This document shows positions 50,480-60,217 of a stretch of 64,000 nt of DNA, in pieces. This DNA comes from Poriferisodalis sp965262965 (GTDB lineage: Bacteria; Actinomycetota; Acidimicrobiia; Acidimicrobiales; Poriferisodalaceae). Position 1 is the first letter of the stretch. The number at the start of each line of letters is the position of its first letter. The DNA lies in the NCBI RefSeq assembly GCF_965262965.1, contig NZ_OZ253573.1, positions 1 through 64,000 on the forward strand, given 5' to 3'. Made by a program: the position numbers and the translations under genes. The notes beneath the pieces were generated by a model. That model worked only from the letters and a program-made list of their open reading frames with translations, searched no databases and was not told the DNA's origin.

Positions 50480-50971
50480 GTGCTGTACCTCGTGCGTCAC
50501 GCCTCCGCCGGCGACCGGCATGCTTGGCACGGCGATGACAGCCAGCGTCCTTTGGACGCGAAGGGCCATGCACAGGCCGCAGCTATCGCTCGAGCCCTCG
50601 AGAATTCCGGCCCCGGACGCGTGCTCTCGAGCCCGGCCGTGCGGTGCGTGCAGACGGTCGAACCGATTGCTGCGGCAACGGGACTCGAGATTGAGCTGGC
50701 GGACGAGCTGTCCGAAGGCGCCCACGGCATGCGGACCGAAGCACTGCTCGGCGAACTTGCAGGCGGCAACGGGGTCGCCGTGCTGTGCAGTCACGGAGAT
50801 GTGATCCCCGAGGTTCTCTGGCGTCTCGCCTACCGCGGCGTGGACGTGGACGGTCTTGGTCGTTGCAAGAAGGCGTCCATCTGGGAACTGCATGTTCGCG
50901 ACGGCGTTGTCACGCACGGCGCGTATCGCGCCCCCCGCACCTTTGGCGCAGGCGCCAACGACGTCGCGTGA
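50480..50971 (+). CDS. Histidine phosphatase superfamily protein, SixA-like
   Basis: A 163-aa member of the histidine phosphatase superfamily. The RHG-type motif is LYLVRHASAG (residues 2-11), followed by RPLDAKGHAQA, SSPAVRCVQT and the second catalytic His in CSHGDVIPE. It resembles SixA phosphohistidine phosphatases. GTG 50480 puts the strand beta-1 at the very start, as in SixA; ATG 50447 would add 11 residues. The TGA overlaps the next gene's ATG by one base. Confidence 0.85.
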   Translation: MLYLVRHASAGDRHAWHGDDSQRPLDAKGHAQAAAIARALENSGPGRVLSSPAVRCVQTVEPIAAATGLEIELADELSEGAHGMRTEALLGELAGGNGVAVLCSHGDVIPEVLWRLAYRGVDVDGLGRCKKASIWELHVRDGVVTHGAYRAPRTFGAGANDVA

Positions 50972-51909
50972 TGCACACGCTCGACGCTCGCGCTGTCCGG
51001 GCGGCCACGCCGTGGAGCGAGCTCATCGACGCAATCGCACGCATGCTCGTCGACGACAATGTGGCCGTTCCGAACCGCCAGATCCATGATGTCGGCCTTC
51101 CCGACGGCGGGACGGGGGCACTGCTCGTCATGCCGGCGTGGATTGAGCGCGACTCGATCGGCGTAAAGGCCGTCACCTACTTTCCCTCGAACGTCGACGT
51201 GCCGACCATCAACGCCGGCTATCTCCTGTTCGACGGCCGCACCGGTCAGCTGCACGCGGTGCTCGACGGCGATGAGCTGACGCTGCGCCGAACGGCGGCC
51301 GTCTCGGCGCTTGCCGCGGTGCACCTGGCGCGGCCCGACGCTTGTCGACTGCTTGTTGTCGGCACCGGCAAGCTCGCGCCAAACTTGGCGCTGGCGCACT
51401 CGTCGGTGCGGCGCTTCGACACCGTGGAGATCTGGGGCCGCAATGCCGACCGCGCCGATGCTGTCGCTCGACAGCTCGCCGACCAGGGGCTCCCGGCCCG
51501 ACCGGCCTCCTCACTCGACGCAGCCCTGCGCCGTGCCGACATCGTCTCGTGCGCGACCGGCGCAACGAGCCCGCTGGTGCGTGGCGAATTGCTCGCGCCG
51601 GGCGCTCATCTCGACTTGGTGGGCAGCTTCCGGGCGGACATGCGGGAGGCCGACGATGCCGCGGTGACGCGGACGACGCTGTTCGTCGACACCGTCGATG
51701 GCGCAGTCCAGTCTGGCGATCTCGCTCAGCCGCTCGATGCCGGAATCATCTCGGTCGGCTCGATTGCGGCTGACCTGCGTGCGCTCGCAGCCGGCGAACA
51801 CCCGGGTCGCTCCGCGGACGACGAGATCACGATGTTCAAGTCCGTCGGTTCCGCTCTGTCCGACCTGGCGGCAGCCCGGCTGGCGCTAGCGCGCACCGAG
51901 TCTGCGTGA
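50971..51909 (+). CDS. Ornithine cyclodeaminase/mu-crystallin family protein
   Basis: A 312-aa NAD(P)-binding protein of the ornithine cyclodeaminase/mu-crystallin family. Landmarks: GALLVMPAW and SIGVKAVTYFP (the active-site Lys in GVKAV, about residues 63-73), LRRTAAVSALAAVHLARPD, the nucleotide loop VVGTGKLAPNLALAHS (about 126-141) and the ending TMFKSVGSALSDLAAARLA. The usual GxGxQA loop has Lys-Leu instead of Gln-Ala. Function may be imine reduction or lysine/ornithine metabolism. Start ATG 50971 overlaps the SixA-like stop; the DMT gene follows one base later. Confidence 0.88.
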   Translation: MHTLDARAVRAATPWSELIDAIARMLVDDNVAVPNRQIHDVGLPDGGTGALLVMPAWIERDSIGVKAVTYFPSNVDVPTINAGYLLFDGRTGQLHAVLDGDELTLRRTAAVSALAAVHLARPDACRLLVVGTGKLAPNLALAHSSVRRFDTVEIWGRNADRADAVARQLADQGLPARPASSLDAALRRADIVSCATGATSPLVRGELLAPGAHLDLVGSFRADMREADDAAVTRTTLFVDTVDGAVQSGDLAQPLDAGIISVGSIAADLRALAAGEHPGRSADDEITMFKSVGSALSDLAAARLALARTESA

Positions 51910-51910
51910 C

Positions 51911-52816
51911 ATGAAGTTCGCCCCAGCTCGCATGACGGGTCGGCCGACCGGTTGGGCGCTTGCAGCGCTCGGAATGCTGCTCGTGTCCACAGACTCCTTG
52001 TGGGTACGGGTGTCACGGGCGAGTGCCTGGGATGTCGCCTTCGTCGTCGGCGTGCTGTCGATAGTTCTCTACGCCGGAATCGTGGCGCACACAGCGGCGT
52101 CGTCATGGGCGTCAATTCGATCTGACACCAAGCCGCTGCTGCTGGCTGGTGTGCTGGGCACGGTCAGCCAGCTCACGTTTCTCAACGCCATCACCCACAC
52201 CGAAGTGCCTCACGTCGTCGCGATCGTGGCCGCGGCGCCGTTGCTTGCCGCAGCAGTGGCGTGGATCGTGCTGCGCGAACGCACGTCGGCACGCGTGGCG
52301 ATCGGGATTGCGCTCACGGTGGTCGGCATCGGCCTCGTGGTCGGTGACTCGCTCGGAACGCCGAACCTGCTGGGCGATTTCCTAGCGCTCGTCGCGGTCG
52401 CCGCGTTCGCTGTCATCACTGTGGTCTGGCGGCGGTATCAGACCATGAGCCGCACGGTCGGGTTGGCTCTGTCCTCGGCCTTTGTCGTGGTCATCTCGGC
52501 GTTCTGGGCTGACCCGACCACGCTCGATGGCCGCGCGATACTGGCGATGTTCGCGATGGGATTGTGCTGCAATCCGCTGGGTCGGCTCGCATACAGCACG
52601 GCTCCGAAGTACGCGCCAGCAGGCGAGGTGGCCCTGTTCGCTCCCGTCGAGACGGTCGCCGGCATCGGCTGGGCTGCGCTCTTTCTCAACGAGTTCCCCA
52701 CGATCGCAACCGTCATTGGCGCGGTGGTGATTGTCGCGGGGGTGTTGTACGGCACGGTCCTACGCGGCCCGGGCGCCGACGGCGTAACCCACCTCGCGGC
52801 ATCTGAGGGCAATTGA
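51911..52816 (+). CDS. EamA/DMT-family transporter
   Basis: A 301-aa membrane protein with ten predicted helices in two EamA repeats (about residues 12-125 and 150-290). Recognisable are LLLAGVLGTVSQLTFLNAI and the AIVAAAPLLAAAVAWIVLRE half-repeat end, repeated as LFAPVETVAGIGWAALFLNE. Such proteins export amino acids or other small metabolites. It follows the ornithine-cyclodeaminase-like gene by one base, suggesting that the two handle related compounds (inference). Confidence 0.9.
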   Translation: MKFAPARMTGRPTGWALAALGMLLVSTDSLWVRVSRASAWDVAFVVGVLSIVLYAGIVAHTAASSWASIRSDTKPLLLAGVLGTVSQLTFLNAITHTEVPHVVAIVAAAPLLAAAVAWIVLRERTSARVAIGIALTVVGIGLVVGDSLGTPNLLGDFLALVAVAAFAVITVVWRRYQTMSRTVGLALSSAFVVVISAFWADPTTLDGRAILAMFAMGLCCNPLGRLAYSTAPKYAPAGEVALFAPVETVAGIGWAALFLNEFPTIATVIGAVVIVAGVLYGTVLRGPGADGVTHLAASEGN

Positions 52817-52887
52817 CGGCAACGCCCGGGCCCCGCCGGCAGTTCGACGGGCGTCCGCATATGGGCTGGTTGCTACTGTCGGCTGGC

Positions 52888-53733
52888 ATGGGATCGGATA
52901 AGGTGGCCTCGGGTTCCCTTGATGCTGTTGCTGAGCCCGACACGACGGTCGAGCTGCCGCGCATGAAGCGACGCGACTACGAGCGAGAGCTCGGACTCCT
53001 GCAGCAGGAGATGGTGCGGCTGCAGCGCTGGATCCGGCACAAGGGCCTCAAGGTCGTCGTCATCTTCGAGGGCCGCGACGCGGCAGGCAAGGGCGGCACG
53101 ATCAAGCGCATCACGGATCGGCTGAATCCGCGTGTCGTGCGGGTTGTGGCGCTCGGCACACCCAGCGACCGTGAGAAGACCCAGTGGTGGTTTCAGCGTT
53201 ATGTCGAAGATCTGCCCGCTGCAGGCGAGATGGTGCTGTTCGATCGCAGTTGGTACAACCGTGGCCTCGTCGAGCCGGTCATGGGCTTCTGCACCGAGGA
53301 GGAGTATCAGGAATTTCTCCGCTCGTGCCCGGAGTTCGAACGGATGCTGGTGCGCTCAGGCATCATCCTCATCAAGTACTGGTTCTCGGTCAGCGATGCC
53401 GAGCAGGAGCGGCGGTTTCAGAGCCGCATCGCAGACCCGGTCAAGCGGTGGAAGCTGTCGCCGATGGACCTCGAGGCGCGGGCGCATTGGGTGGACTTCT
53501 CCCGAGCCAAGGACACGCTGTTCGCTCACACCGACATCAAGCAGGCGCCGTGGCGGGTGGTCAACGCTGACGACAAGAAGGCCGCTCGGCTGAACTGCAT
53601 TGCCCACCTGCTCTCGCAGATCCCTTACGAGACGGTGCCGTGGGAGCACGTCGAGCTTCCCGAGCGACGATCGTCGGGAGGGTACGTCCGCCCGCCGATG
53701 TCGGATCAGACGTTCGTGCCCGATCTGTACTGA
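52888..53733 (+). CDS. ppk2: Polyphosphate kinase 2 family protein
   Basis: A 281-aa single-domain PPK2 that uses polyphosphate to phosphorylate nucleotides. Walker A EGRDAAGKGGTIKR (about residues 61-74), the PPK2 lid segment GTPSDREKTQWWFQRYV and Walker B-like VLFDRSWYNRGLVEPVMGF are all present, and the LSPMDLEARAHW and NADDKKAARLNCI blocks match class I PPK2 (ADP/GDP to ATP/GTP). ATG 52888 is taken as start; ATG 52861 adds nine residues. A ppx gene is also in the window (37056). Confidence 0.94.
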   Translation: MGSDKVASGSLDAVAEPDTTVELPRMKRRDYERELGLLQQEMVRLQRWIRHKGLKVVVIFEGRDAAGKGGTIKRITDRLNPRVVRVVALGTPSDREKTQWWFQRYVEDLPAAGEMVLFDRSWYNRGLVEPVMGFCTEEEYQEFLRSCPEFERMLVRSGIILIKYWFSVSDAEQERRFQSRIADPVKRWKLSPMDLEARAHWVDFSRAKDTLFAHTDIKQAPWRVVNADDKKAARLNCIAHLLSQIPYETVPWEHVELPERRSSGGYVRPPMSDQTFVPDLY

Positions 53734-53790
53734 AACTCGGCAGTCGAGACTGGACAGGCTTGCGTCGGGCGGTTTCCCGCTCGGCCTGTT

Positions 53791-55424
53791 TCACGATTCT
53801 GTCGAGAGCTTGAGCAGCCTCGCTGCGATCGGCCGGGCCTCGTCGAATCCTGCGTCGAAGTGATCGCCGGGAACCCGGTGCAGCACGTCCAGTGCCTGCA
53901 GGCTGGTCGCGGGCAGCCCGTCGAGACCGATCACGATGCACTCGGTGTCGTGCTCCATCGCTGCGTCGATGAGCTGTTCCACCACGAGCGCCGCGCTGTC
54001 GTCGATGCAGACGGTCTCGGAGAAATCCAGGATCACGACTTGGTGCTCCTGGATGTCCTTGCTCATGGCGATTCGCAGCCGGTTCGACGAGGCGACCGTG
54101 AAACTGCCGCGCATCTTGACGAGACCGACGCGCGCCGAGAACGTATCGAATTGGGTGATGTCGAGATTCTCGCTGTCAGCGAAGAACGCTGCGTCCAGAA
54201 TCGGCACGGACACGACCGAGTCGAGTTCGAGCCGCTCAAACCGGCGACTCGCGGCGAGGGCAGCACCGACCATGCCGACCGCAATGCCCATCAAGAAATC
54301 TACGAACACCGTGAGTCCGAGCGTGAGCAGCATCACCAGCGCGTGCTCGCGTTGAACCCTGTACAGGTGCGTGATGAGTCGCCAGTCGATGAGGCCGAAG
54401 TCGAGATACAGCAGGATCCCGGCCAGCACGGCATAGGGGATGTCGTCGACCAGTCCCCCCAGCACCAGGGTCAGTACCCCGACGACGACTGCCGACAGCG
54501 CCCCGGCGACACGGGTCTGTGCACCTGCCCGGATGTTCGCGTGCGTGGCGGCGGGCGCACCGGCGCCAGGCAGCCCGCCGACGATGCCGGCCAACGCGTT
54601 GCCGAGGCCGACGCCGATGAGCTCGCGGTCGGGATCGTGCTGGTGGGCGGTCATGGAGTCCGCGGCTGTGGCATTGAGCAGGCTGTTCAGGGTTCCGATG
54701 AGGGCGATCGTCATGGCGCCGCCGACAGCGCTCCAAAAGCCGCCCGAGGGCATCTCCATGCTCCAGAAATCGGGCAGTCCGTCGACAATCTCGCCGATGC
54801 GGGCCCCGCCGTCGAAGACCCATGTGCCAAGCAGAATCCCGCACACGAGTGCGCCCGCGGTGGCGGGCACGTAGTCACGCCATCGCTTGGGCCAGGCTCC
54901 ACAGATCACGATGGTGATCACTGCCAAACCGAATGCGCGGAATTCCATGTCGCTGAATGCATCGGGCCAAGCGCGAATTGAGTCCAGCGGATTGCCTCGC
55001 TCGGCGGGGGCGCCGAGGAACGGCAGCACCTGCAGCAGCACGATCATCACGCCGACGCCGCTGATGAAGCCCGAGGTCACCGAGTACGGCGTGTATTGCA
55101 CCAGGCGACCGAGTCGCAGCAGGCCGAGCAGCACTTGGATGATCCCGGCGATGAAGATGATGGCCAGTGCCTCGACGGCACTGTCCGCGGAACGCACCAG
55201 AACGAACGAGACTGCGATAGCGACGGGTGCTGTCGCAGCGGAGATCTGGACCTTCGTGCCACCCACAACGGCGGCAAGGAAGCCGACTGCTACAGCTCCC
55301 CACAGACCGGCAACGGGCCCAGGCCCGACACCACGCCGAACGCGAGTGCGAGCGGTAGCACCACAACCGCCGAGGTGATGCCGCCTCGGACATCCGAAAG
55401 CAGGCGCTGAGCGTCGTAGTTCAT
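53791..55424 (-). pseudogene. SulP-family anion transporter with STAS domain, frameshifted near the N terminus
   Basis: The main frame (53791-55266) encodes the transporter from GGTKVQISAATAPVA onward plus the C-terminal STAS domain (about the last 120 residues, VVILDFSETVCIDDSAALVVEQ). The missing start is directly upstream in another frame: ATG 55424 gives NYDAQRLLSDVRGGITSAVV and continues to FGVVSGLGP, the normal SulP opening. The two join if one base is restored near 55314 (GGCCCG-TTGCC region), giving SGLGPVAGLWGAVAVGFLAAVVGGTK. The full product would be about 544 aa. It is either a true mutation or an assembly indel. Confidence 0.85.
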
Positions 55425-55516
55425 GTCAGGCCTCACCGCCCCAGCCCCGCTCGCGGGTCACTGTGGTTCACCCCCCCTGCGGGGACTAGCGGAGCGAGGC
55501 CACCGATCTAGCGGTG

Positions 55517-55608
55517 CGTCTGAGCAAGCTCAGCCGCTGTGTTTGGATGGTTCGTCTGAGCGAGCTCAACCGTTGTGTTTGGATGGTTCGTCTGAGCGAG
55601 CTCAACCG
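55517..55608. repeat. Tandem repeat of 36-bp units at the SDR 3' end
   Basis: Units at 55517-55552, 55553-55588 and a partial 55589-55608, starting CGTCTGAGC and including GTTTGGATGG. The partial unit carries the last codons and TGA of the minus-strand SDR gene, so the extra copies lie in its 3' untranslated region. The rest of the gap (55425-55516) holds nothing recognised. Confidence 0.9.
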
Positions 55609-56345
55609 AACATGCCCCCATCGACCGTGAATTCCTGGCCGGTGCAGTAACTGCTGGCGTCCGACGCCAGGAACAGCACCACTCGACCGACTTCGGCCGG
55701 TTCGGCGATGCGGCGCAGCGGCACGTGGCGCAGCACTCGGCGGGTGCGGTCGGAGTCCTCGTTGAAGACCGATGTCTGCGCCAGCATCTCGGTGTCGATG
55801 TAGCCGGGATGAACCGAGTTGACGCGCACGTTGCGCCGGCCCAGCTCCTTGGCGGCCGACTTGGTCATGCCGCGCACGGCCCATTTGCTGGCGCTGTAGG
55901 CGAACGATCCCATGGTGCCCATGAGGCCCGCGACCGAGCTGATGTTGATGATGGAGCCGGACTCTGCTTCGGCCATCACGGCCCCGACCTTCTGCATGCC
56001 CAGGAACGGGCCGAGAGCGTTGATGCGCATCATGCGGTGATAGTCCTCGGCAGTGGTGTTCATCAGCCCGGCAGCCTGGAAGATGCCGGCGTTGTTGACC
56101 AGCACGTCGATGCGCCCATGCCGATTCACGACGTCGGCGACGACTGCATCCCAATCGGCCTCCGAGGCCACGTCCTGATGCAGGTACTCGCATCCCACCT
56201 CGGCGGCGGTCCGCTCGCCCTCTTCGTCGAGCACGTCGGTGAGGACCACGGTTGCACCCTCGTCAACAAAGAGCTGCCCTTCGACAGCGCCTTGCCCTCG
56301 TGCGCCCCCAGTAATGATCGCGACTCGTCCGTCTAGAACACCCAT
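55602..56345 (-). CDS. SDR-family NAD(P)-dependent oxidoreductase
   Basis: A 247-aa classical SDR. TGGARGQGAVEG is the cofactor loop (about residues 12-23), NNAG the stabilising motif (about 84-87), with Ser in INISSVAG, Tyr and Lys in YSASKWA as catalytic triad, and GYIDTEM before the substrate loop. The ending SSYCTGQEFTVDGGMFG is typical of 3-alpha/20-beta-hydroxysteroid-like SDRs. GGAGG precedes ATG 56345 by 7 bases. Substrate unknown. Confidence 0.93.
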   Translation of the reverse strand: MGVLDGRVAIITGGARGQGAVEGQLFVDEGATVVLTDVLDEEGERTAAEVGCEYLHQDVASEADWDAVVADVVNRHGRIDVLVNNAGIFQAAGLMNTTAEDYHRMMRINALGPFLGMQKVGAVMAEAESGSIINISSVAGLMGTMGSFAYSASKWAVRGMTKSAAKELGRRNVRVNSVHPGYIDTEMLAQTSVFNEDSDRTRRVLRHVPLRRIAEPAEVGRVVLFLASDASSYCTGQEFTVDGGMFG

Positions 56346-56486
56346 CTGCTGCCTCCATGCGTCGATGCGGTTGGTTGCGGCGCAGTTGGCGCCGAAGCCG
56401 TGCGTGCGCACGGCTGACGGCGAGACCCTAGACCTCAGGAGCAACCCGTACAGAGGCGTCGCTGCACCCGGGCACGGCGACCGGGC

Positions 56487-57554
56487 TCAGTTTCGTGTCG
56501 TGGCCTGCAGTTCGGTGAGGATCGCCGTGAGGTGCTCGCCGTCTTCGGGGTTGTTGACGGGCAGCGAGAACTCGATGCGGTCGATGAGGGCGCCGTATCG
56601 CTCGGCGAGCAGCCTGCCGATCTGGTCGTGCGTGCCGACGGTCGCAATGGTGTGGAGCATCTCATCAGAGACCAGCCGGGGGATCTCATCCCATCGCTGC
56701 TCCTTCGACAGCGACGCGCCTTGTTGTGCCTCGTCAGTCCAGCCGTGCACATCGAACGCCGCCTGGTATGCGGGCGTCGACAGGTAGAAGCCCACGCGGT
56801 CGCGCACCGTGCGCACCACCTTGGAAAGCGTTGCTTCGTCGGGCGCCGTTGCCACCAGCGGCTTCATGCACCAGTCCACCTCTGCGGCATCTCGGCCCGC
56901 CCGCGTTGCGCCACGCTCGACGGCGGGTGCCATGACGTCGGTGATGAACAGCGGCGAGCAGACGGGATGCAGCCGGATGCCGTCCGCGACCTCGCCCGCG
57001 ACGCCGCACATGCTGGGGTTGATCGCGGCGACTTGGATCGGGATGTCGGGGTGTTCGATGGGCCCTGGGTCAAACAGCGGCACCATGAGGCTCAAGCGGT
57101 AGTGCTCGCTTTCGTAGTTGAGCGGCGTGCGGTCCTGCCAGCACTGCCACACGGCACGCACAGCACCCACGTAGTCACGCATCCACGGTCCTGGCGCTGA
57201 CCATTCCATGCCGTAGCGGCGGCGAATATGGCCACGCACTTGCGAACCCAGCCCGAGGATCACACGCCCGCTCGATGCCTTCTGCAGCGTCCACGACGAC
57301 AGCGCCGTCACGGTCGGTGAACGGGGGAACGCCATCGCCACCGAGGTGCCAAGTCCGAGCGTAGTGGTCGCGACGGCCGCCATCGCCAGTATCTGGTAGG
57401 GGTCGTCCTTGGTTTCCTCCACCACCAGCGCGTCGTAGCCCAGTTCCTCCACCTGCGCGGCGGCCACGCCGATGCGGGCAACGTCGAGCGGAACGTCCGG
57501 CGCTCGCAGTCCTGGGTCGAGCTTGCCAAGCGGTAGCAGTGTCTCAGTCTTCAT
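56487..57554 (-). CDS. LLM-class (F420-type) oxidoreductase
   Basis: A 355-aa luciferase-like TIM-barrel oxidoreductase resembling the F420-dependent TIGR03617 group. Typical parts: VEELGYDALVVEETKDDPY (about residues 35-53), LGTSVAMAFPRSPTVTA, LQKASSGRVILGLGSQVRGH (about 90-109) and HPDIPIQVAAINPSM. It probably uses F420 or FMN; the cofactor cannot be proven from sequence. The hydroxyacid dehydrogenase gene is four bases upstream on the same strand, so both are one operon. Confidence 0.9.
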   Translation of the reverse strand: MKTETLLPLGKLDPGLRAPDVPLDVARIGVAAAQVEELGYDALVVEETKDDPYQILAMAAVATTTLGLGTSVAMAFPRSPTVTALSSWTLQKASSGRVILGLGSQVRGHIRRRYGMEWSAPGPWMRDYVGAVRAVWQCWQDRTPLNYESEHYRLSLMVPLFDPGPIEHPDIPIQVAAINPSMCGVAGEVADGIRLHPVCSPLFITDVMAPAVERGATRAGRDAAEVDWCMKPLVATAPDEATLSKVVRTVRDRVGFYLSTPAYQAAFDVHGWTDEAQQGASLSKEQRWDEIPRLVSDEMLHTIATVGTHDQIGRLLAERYGALIDRIEFSLPVNNPEDGEHLTAILTELQATTRN

Positions 57555-57557
57555 GTC

Positions 57558-58571
57558 TCAGCCCTCCACCAGCAGGCGAGGCGTGCGGCCCGCGAGGAAC
57601 GAATCGAGCTGGGAAACGAACAGGTCGTCGTTGCGAGACGGCATCCCACTGCCGGCACCGCCGATGTGGGTCGTCATGACGACCTTGGGGTGATTCCAGA
57701 GTGGGCTGTCAGCGGGCAACGGCTCGATATCGAAGACATCGAGCACCGCCGTCGCGGGACGGTCCCCGTCCAGCCATGCCAGCAGGGCATCGGCGTCGAT
57801 GACGGATCCACGGGCCACGTTGACCAGCACCGCGTCGTCGCGCACCGACGCCAGGAATTTGGCATCGACGAGTCCCCGCGTTTCATCAGTGAGCGGGCAC
57901 GTCAGGACCACCACGTCAGCCAGAGGCAGCTCATCGGCAAGGGCTTCCATCGTCACCATCGCATCGGCGGCCTCGAGGTCTGCGGCATCGGCGACGCTGC
58001 GACGCGCACCGACGACGACTGCGCCAAACGGCCGTGCCAGCGCTGCCAGCTTGTGGCCGATCGAGCCGAAGCCGATCACCAGCCAGCGACTGCCCCGCAC
58101 CTCTCGCCACGGCTCCTGCAGCCAGACACCGGCTCGCCGACGGTCGATCCGTCCTTCCCAGCCATGAAGGGTGTGCAGGACCAGCGACATCGTGTGCTCG
58201 GCGGTGGCGTCGTTCGGAGCGTCACTGCGGCTCAGCTGAACTCCGCCGGCCAACAGCTGCTGGAACGGCGGTGCGTCGGTGCCGGCGAGACACGCTTGGG
58301 TCCAACGGAGGGTTCCTGGCGCAAGAGCCGCCTCGACAAAGGCCGGAAACGATCCGGAGAACAGCAGGCTGATCGAAACCCACGCCGCCTCGGGCGCGTA
58401 CGTCGCGCCCGAGGCGGCGTTCCCGGCCCCATCGACTACCGACGTGCCGTCGGCCAGCGTGACGCCGTCGGGAGCCCACAGCAGCGGTTCGATGTCGTGG
58501 TCGAGCGCCGTGAGTCGGCCGGCTAGGCGCAGATAGTCATCGGCGGGCAACAGGACTTGACGAGAAGGCAC
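57558..58571 (-). CDS. D-2-hydroxyacid dehydrogenase family protein
   Basis: A 337-aa NAD-dependent dehydrogenase. The nucleotide loop GFGSIGHKLAALARPFG is at about residues 167-183; the catalytic Arg lies in NVARGSVIDADAL, the Glu in DVFDIEPLP, and the His in MTTHIGG. The N-terminal catalytic domain is divergent. It acts on a 2-hydroxy or 2-oxo acid, as phosphoglycerate- and hydroxyisocaproate-dehydrogenase relatives do. The gene is divergent from the MFS transporter gene and leads the LLM gene. Confidence 0.92.
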   Translation of the reverse strand: MPSRQVLLPADDYLRLAGRLTALDHDIEPLLWAPDGVTLADGTSVVDGAGNAASGATYAPEAAWVSISLLFSGSFPAFVEAALAPGTLRWTQACLAGTDAPPFQQLLAGGVQLSRSDAPNDATAEHTMSLVLHTLHGWEGRIDRRRAGVWLQEPWREVRGSRWLVIGFGSIGHKLAALARPFGAVVVGARRSVADAADLEAADAMVTMEALADELPLADVVVLTCPLTDETRGLVDAKFLASVRDDAVLVNVARGSVIDADALLAWLDGDRPATAVLDVFDIEPLPADSPLWNHPKVVMTTHIGGAGSGMPSRNDDLFVSQLDSFLAGRTPRLLVEG

Positions 58572-58673
58572 GCCTGAACGCTACGCAGCCGCGGCCCGCA
58601 CGGCCTCGCTGTCGACGTCGCGCTCGTGTCTACGGTGCGATGCCTATCCGTTCGGCCTCCTAGGGTGCGGCGG

Positions 58674-60125
58674 ATGCCAGCTGCGAGCGGGCGCGTCGCG
58701 CTGCCGAGTTCTACGTCGCCCGAAGCGGCACGCCCCGACGGCCCGCTGCAGCGATTCGGCCTGACTTTCGTGCTGGTGGCCACCATGATCCTGGGGCCAT
58801 TCCCGTTGATCGCGCCCGCGATCGTGGCGGTGGACTTGATCTCCACGCTCGGCATCACGACGTCGACGTTCGGGATCGCCATCTCCGCCAACACCGTTGC
58901 GGCGGCGGTGTTCGCGCCGCTGTCGGGACGCCTGACGGATCGCTTCGGGTCGAAGCTGTCAACGGTGCTCACGATGGCCACGGCGGGCCTGGGCCTCATC
59001 GTCATGGCCTACGCCGCTCGGCTCTCAGTGTTGATCTGTGCAGCTGTGTTTGCCGGGCTCGGACAGGGCTGGTGCAACCCGGCCAGTAACAAGCTCATTG
59101 CCGAACGGGTGCCCGCCGGCCGCCAAGGCACCATCACCGGTATCAAGCAGTCCGGCGTGATGTTCGGCAGCACCCTGGCGGGTGCGACATTGCCGACGCT
59201 GGCAGTTGCATTCGGCTGGCGCGCTGCGATGGCCGTCTATGGCGTCGTCGCGCTGGTGACAGCGACGGGCGTGCAGATCTTCATGCGTTCTGACCGCGGC
59301 GGTCGCACTGCGGCAGCCACCCACTCAGAGGCGACGGGCCACGCTCGCCACAGCCCGGGCCTCCTCTCCGGTGGGGGCCGTCACGTGGTGGCTGCCGCGA
59401 ACGGCGGCGGCTGGGTCCCCGTCGGTCGCAGAGGCGAGGCCGTGCGACGCGCATTCGGACAGTCGGTGCCGCTGATCCAGCGAAGCAACCCCGAGGCAGC
59501 GCGCAACGCGGAAACGGCGGCAGCGCAGCTTCTCGAGGCCACGGAGCGGCGAGTGCGTCGCCGGCTCATTGGCATCGTGACCTGGTACTCGCTGCTCATG
59601 GGGTCGATCGTGGGCGGCGTAAGTCGCTTCCTTCCGCTGTTCGCCGAAGAGGCGCTGGGGTGGACGAATTTCTGGGCGGGCATGGTCACCGCGCTCATGG
59701 GGGTCACTGCGGTGGTCTCACGCGTGTGGTGGGCACGCACGACTGAGCGCCGCGTCGCGCCGCTGCGCGCACTGGCGTTGCAGGCCGCCCTGACGGTCGG
59801 TGCCATAGCGCTGCTCTTTGCCGCTGTCGATGTCGGCGGGGCGCTGCTGTGGGTTATGGCACCGCTCGCGGGATTCAGCATGGCCTCATGGAACGCGGTG
59901 GCGATGCTGGCGCTCATCACCGGCGTGCCGGTGGCCCTGGCCGGTCGAGCCTCTGGAATCGTGATGCTCGGCTTCATGTCGGGACTCAGCGTGGGCGGGC
60001 TCTTCACTGGATACATCGTCGAGTGGACAGGCAGCTACCAGCTCGTGTGGCTACTCTTCGGTGCCTGTGCTGTTGCCTCGACGGTGCTGGCGCTGCTCTA
60101 TAGCGGCCCCCGCCCCGCAGTGTGA
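58674..60125 (+). CDS. Major facilitator superfamily transporter
   Basis: A 483-aa membrane protein with twelve predicted helices split by a long cytoplasmic loop (about residues 212-302, Gly/Arg-rich). The MFS motif GRLTDRFGSKLSTVLT lies between helices 2 and 3 (about residues 84-99), and an IKQSGVMFGSTLAG segment follows. Substrate is unknown. The start ATG 58674 precedes a Pro/Ser-rich lead of about 30 residues. It diverges from the hydroxyacid dehydrogenase gene; hmgA follows after 92 bases. Confidence 0.9.
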   Translation: MPAASGRVALPSSTSPEAARPDGPLQRFGLTFVLVATMILGPFPLIAPAIVAVDLISTLGITTSTFGIAISANTVAAAVFAPLSGRLTDRFGSKLSTVLTMATAGLGLIVMAYAARLSVLICAAVFAGLGQGWCNPASNKLIAERVPAGRQGTITGIKQSGVMFGSTLAGATLPTLAVAFGWRAAMAVYGVVALVTATGVQIFMRSDRGGRTAAATHSEATGHARHSPGLLSGGGRHVVAAANGGGWVPVGRRGEAVRRAFGQSVPLIQRSNPEAARNAETAAAQLLEATERRVRRRLIGIVTWYSLLMGSIVGGVSRFLPLFAEEALGWTNFWAGMVTALMGVTAVVSRVWWARTTERRVAPLRALALQAALTVGAIALLFAAVDVGGALLWVMAPLAGFSMASWNAVAMLALITGVPVALAGRASGIVMLGFMSGLSVGGLFTGYIVEWTGSYQLVWLLFGACAVASTVLALLYSGPRPAV

Positions 60126-60217
60126 GCTCTGTCACGGCCGGCAACCCCGCCGGTCCGTTTGCGCCGGTCCGTTGGCGATTGCCCGTCGCTCGGACCTGCT
60201 CATCTAGGTTGTGATCA

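Noticed and set aside
55517..55608. 36-bp repeat considered as a CRISPR repeat
   Set aside because: The units are directly adjacent without spacers and no cas gene is near; it is a simple tandem duplication at a gene end.
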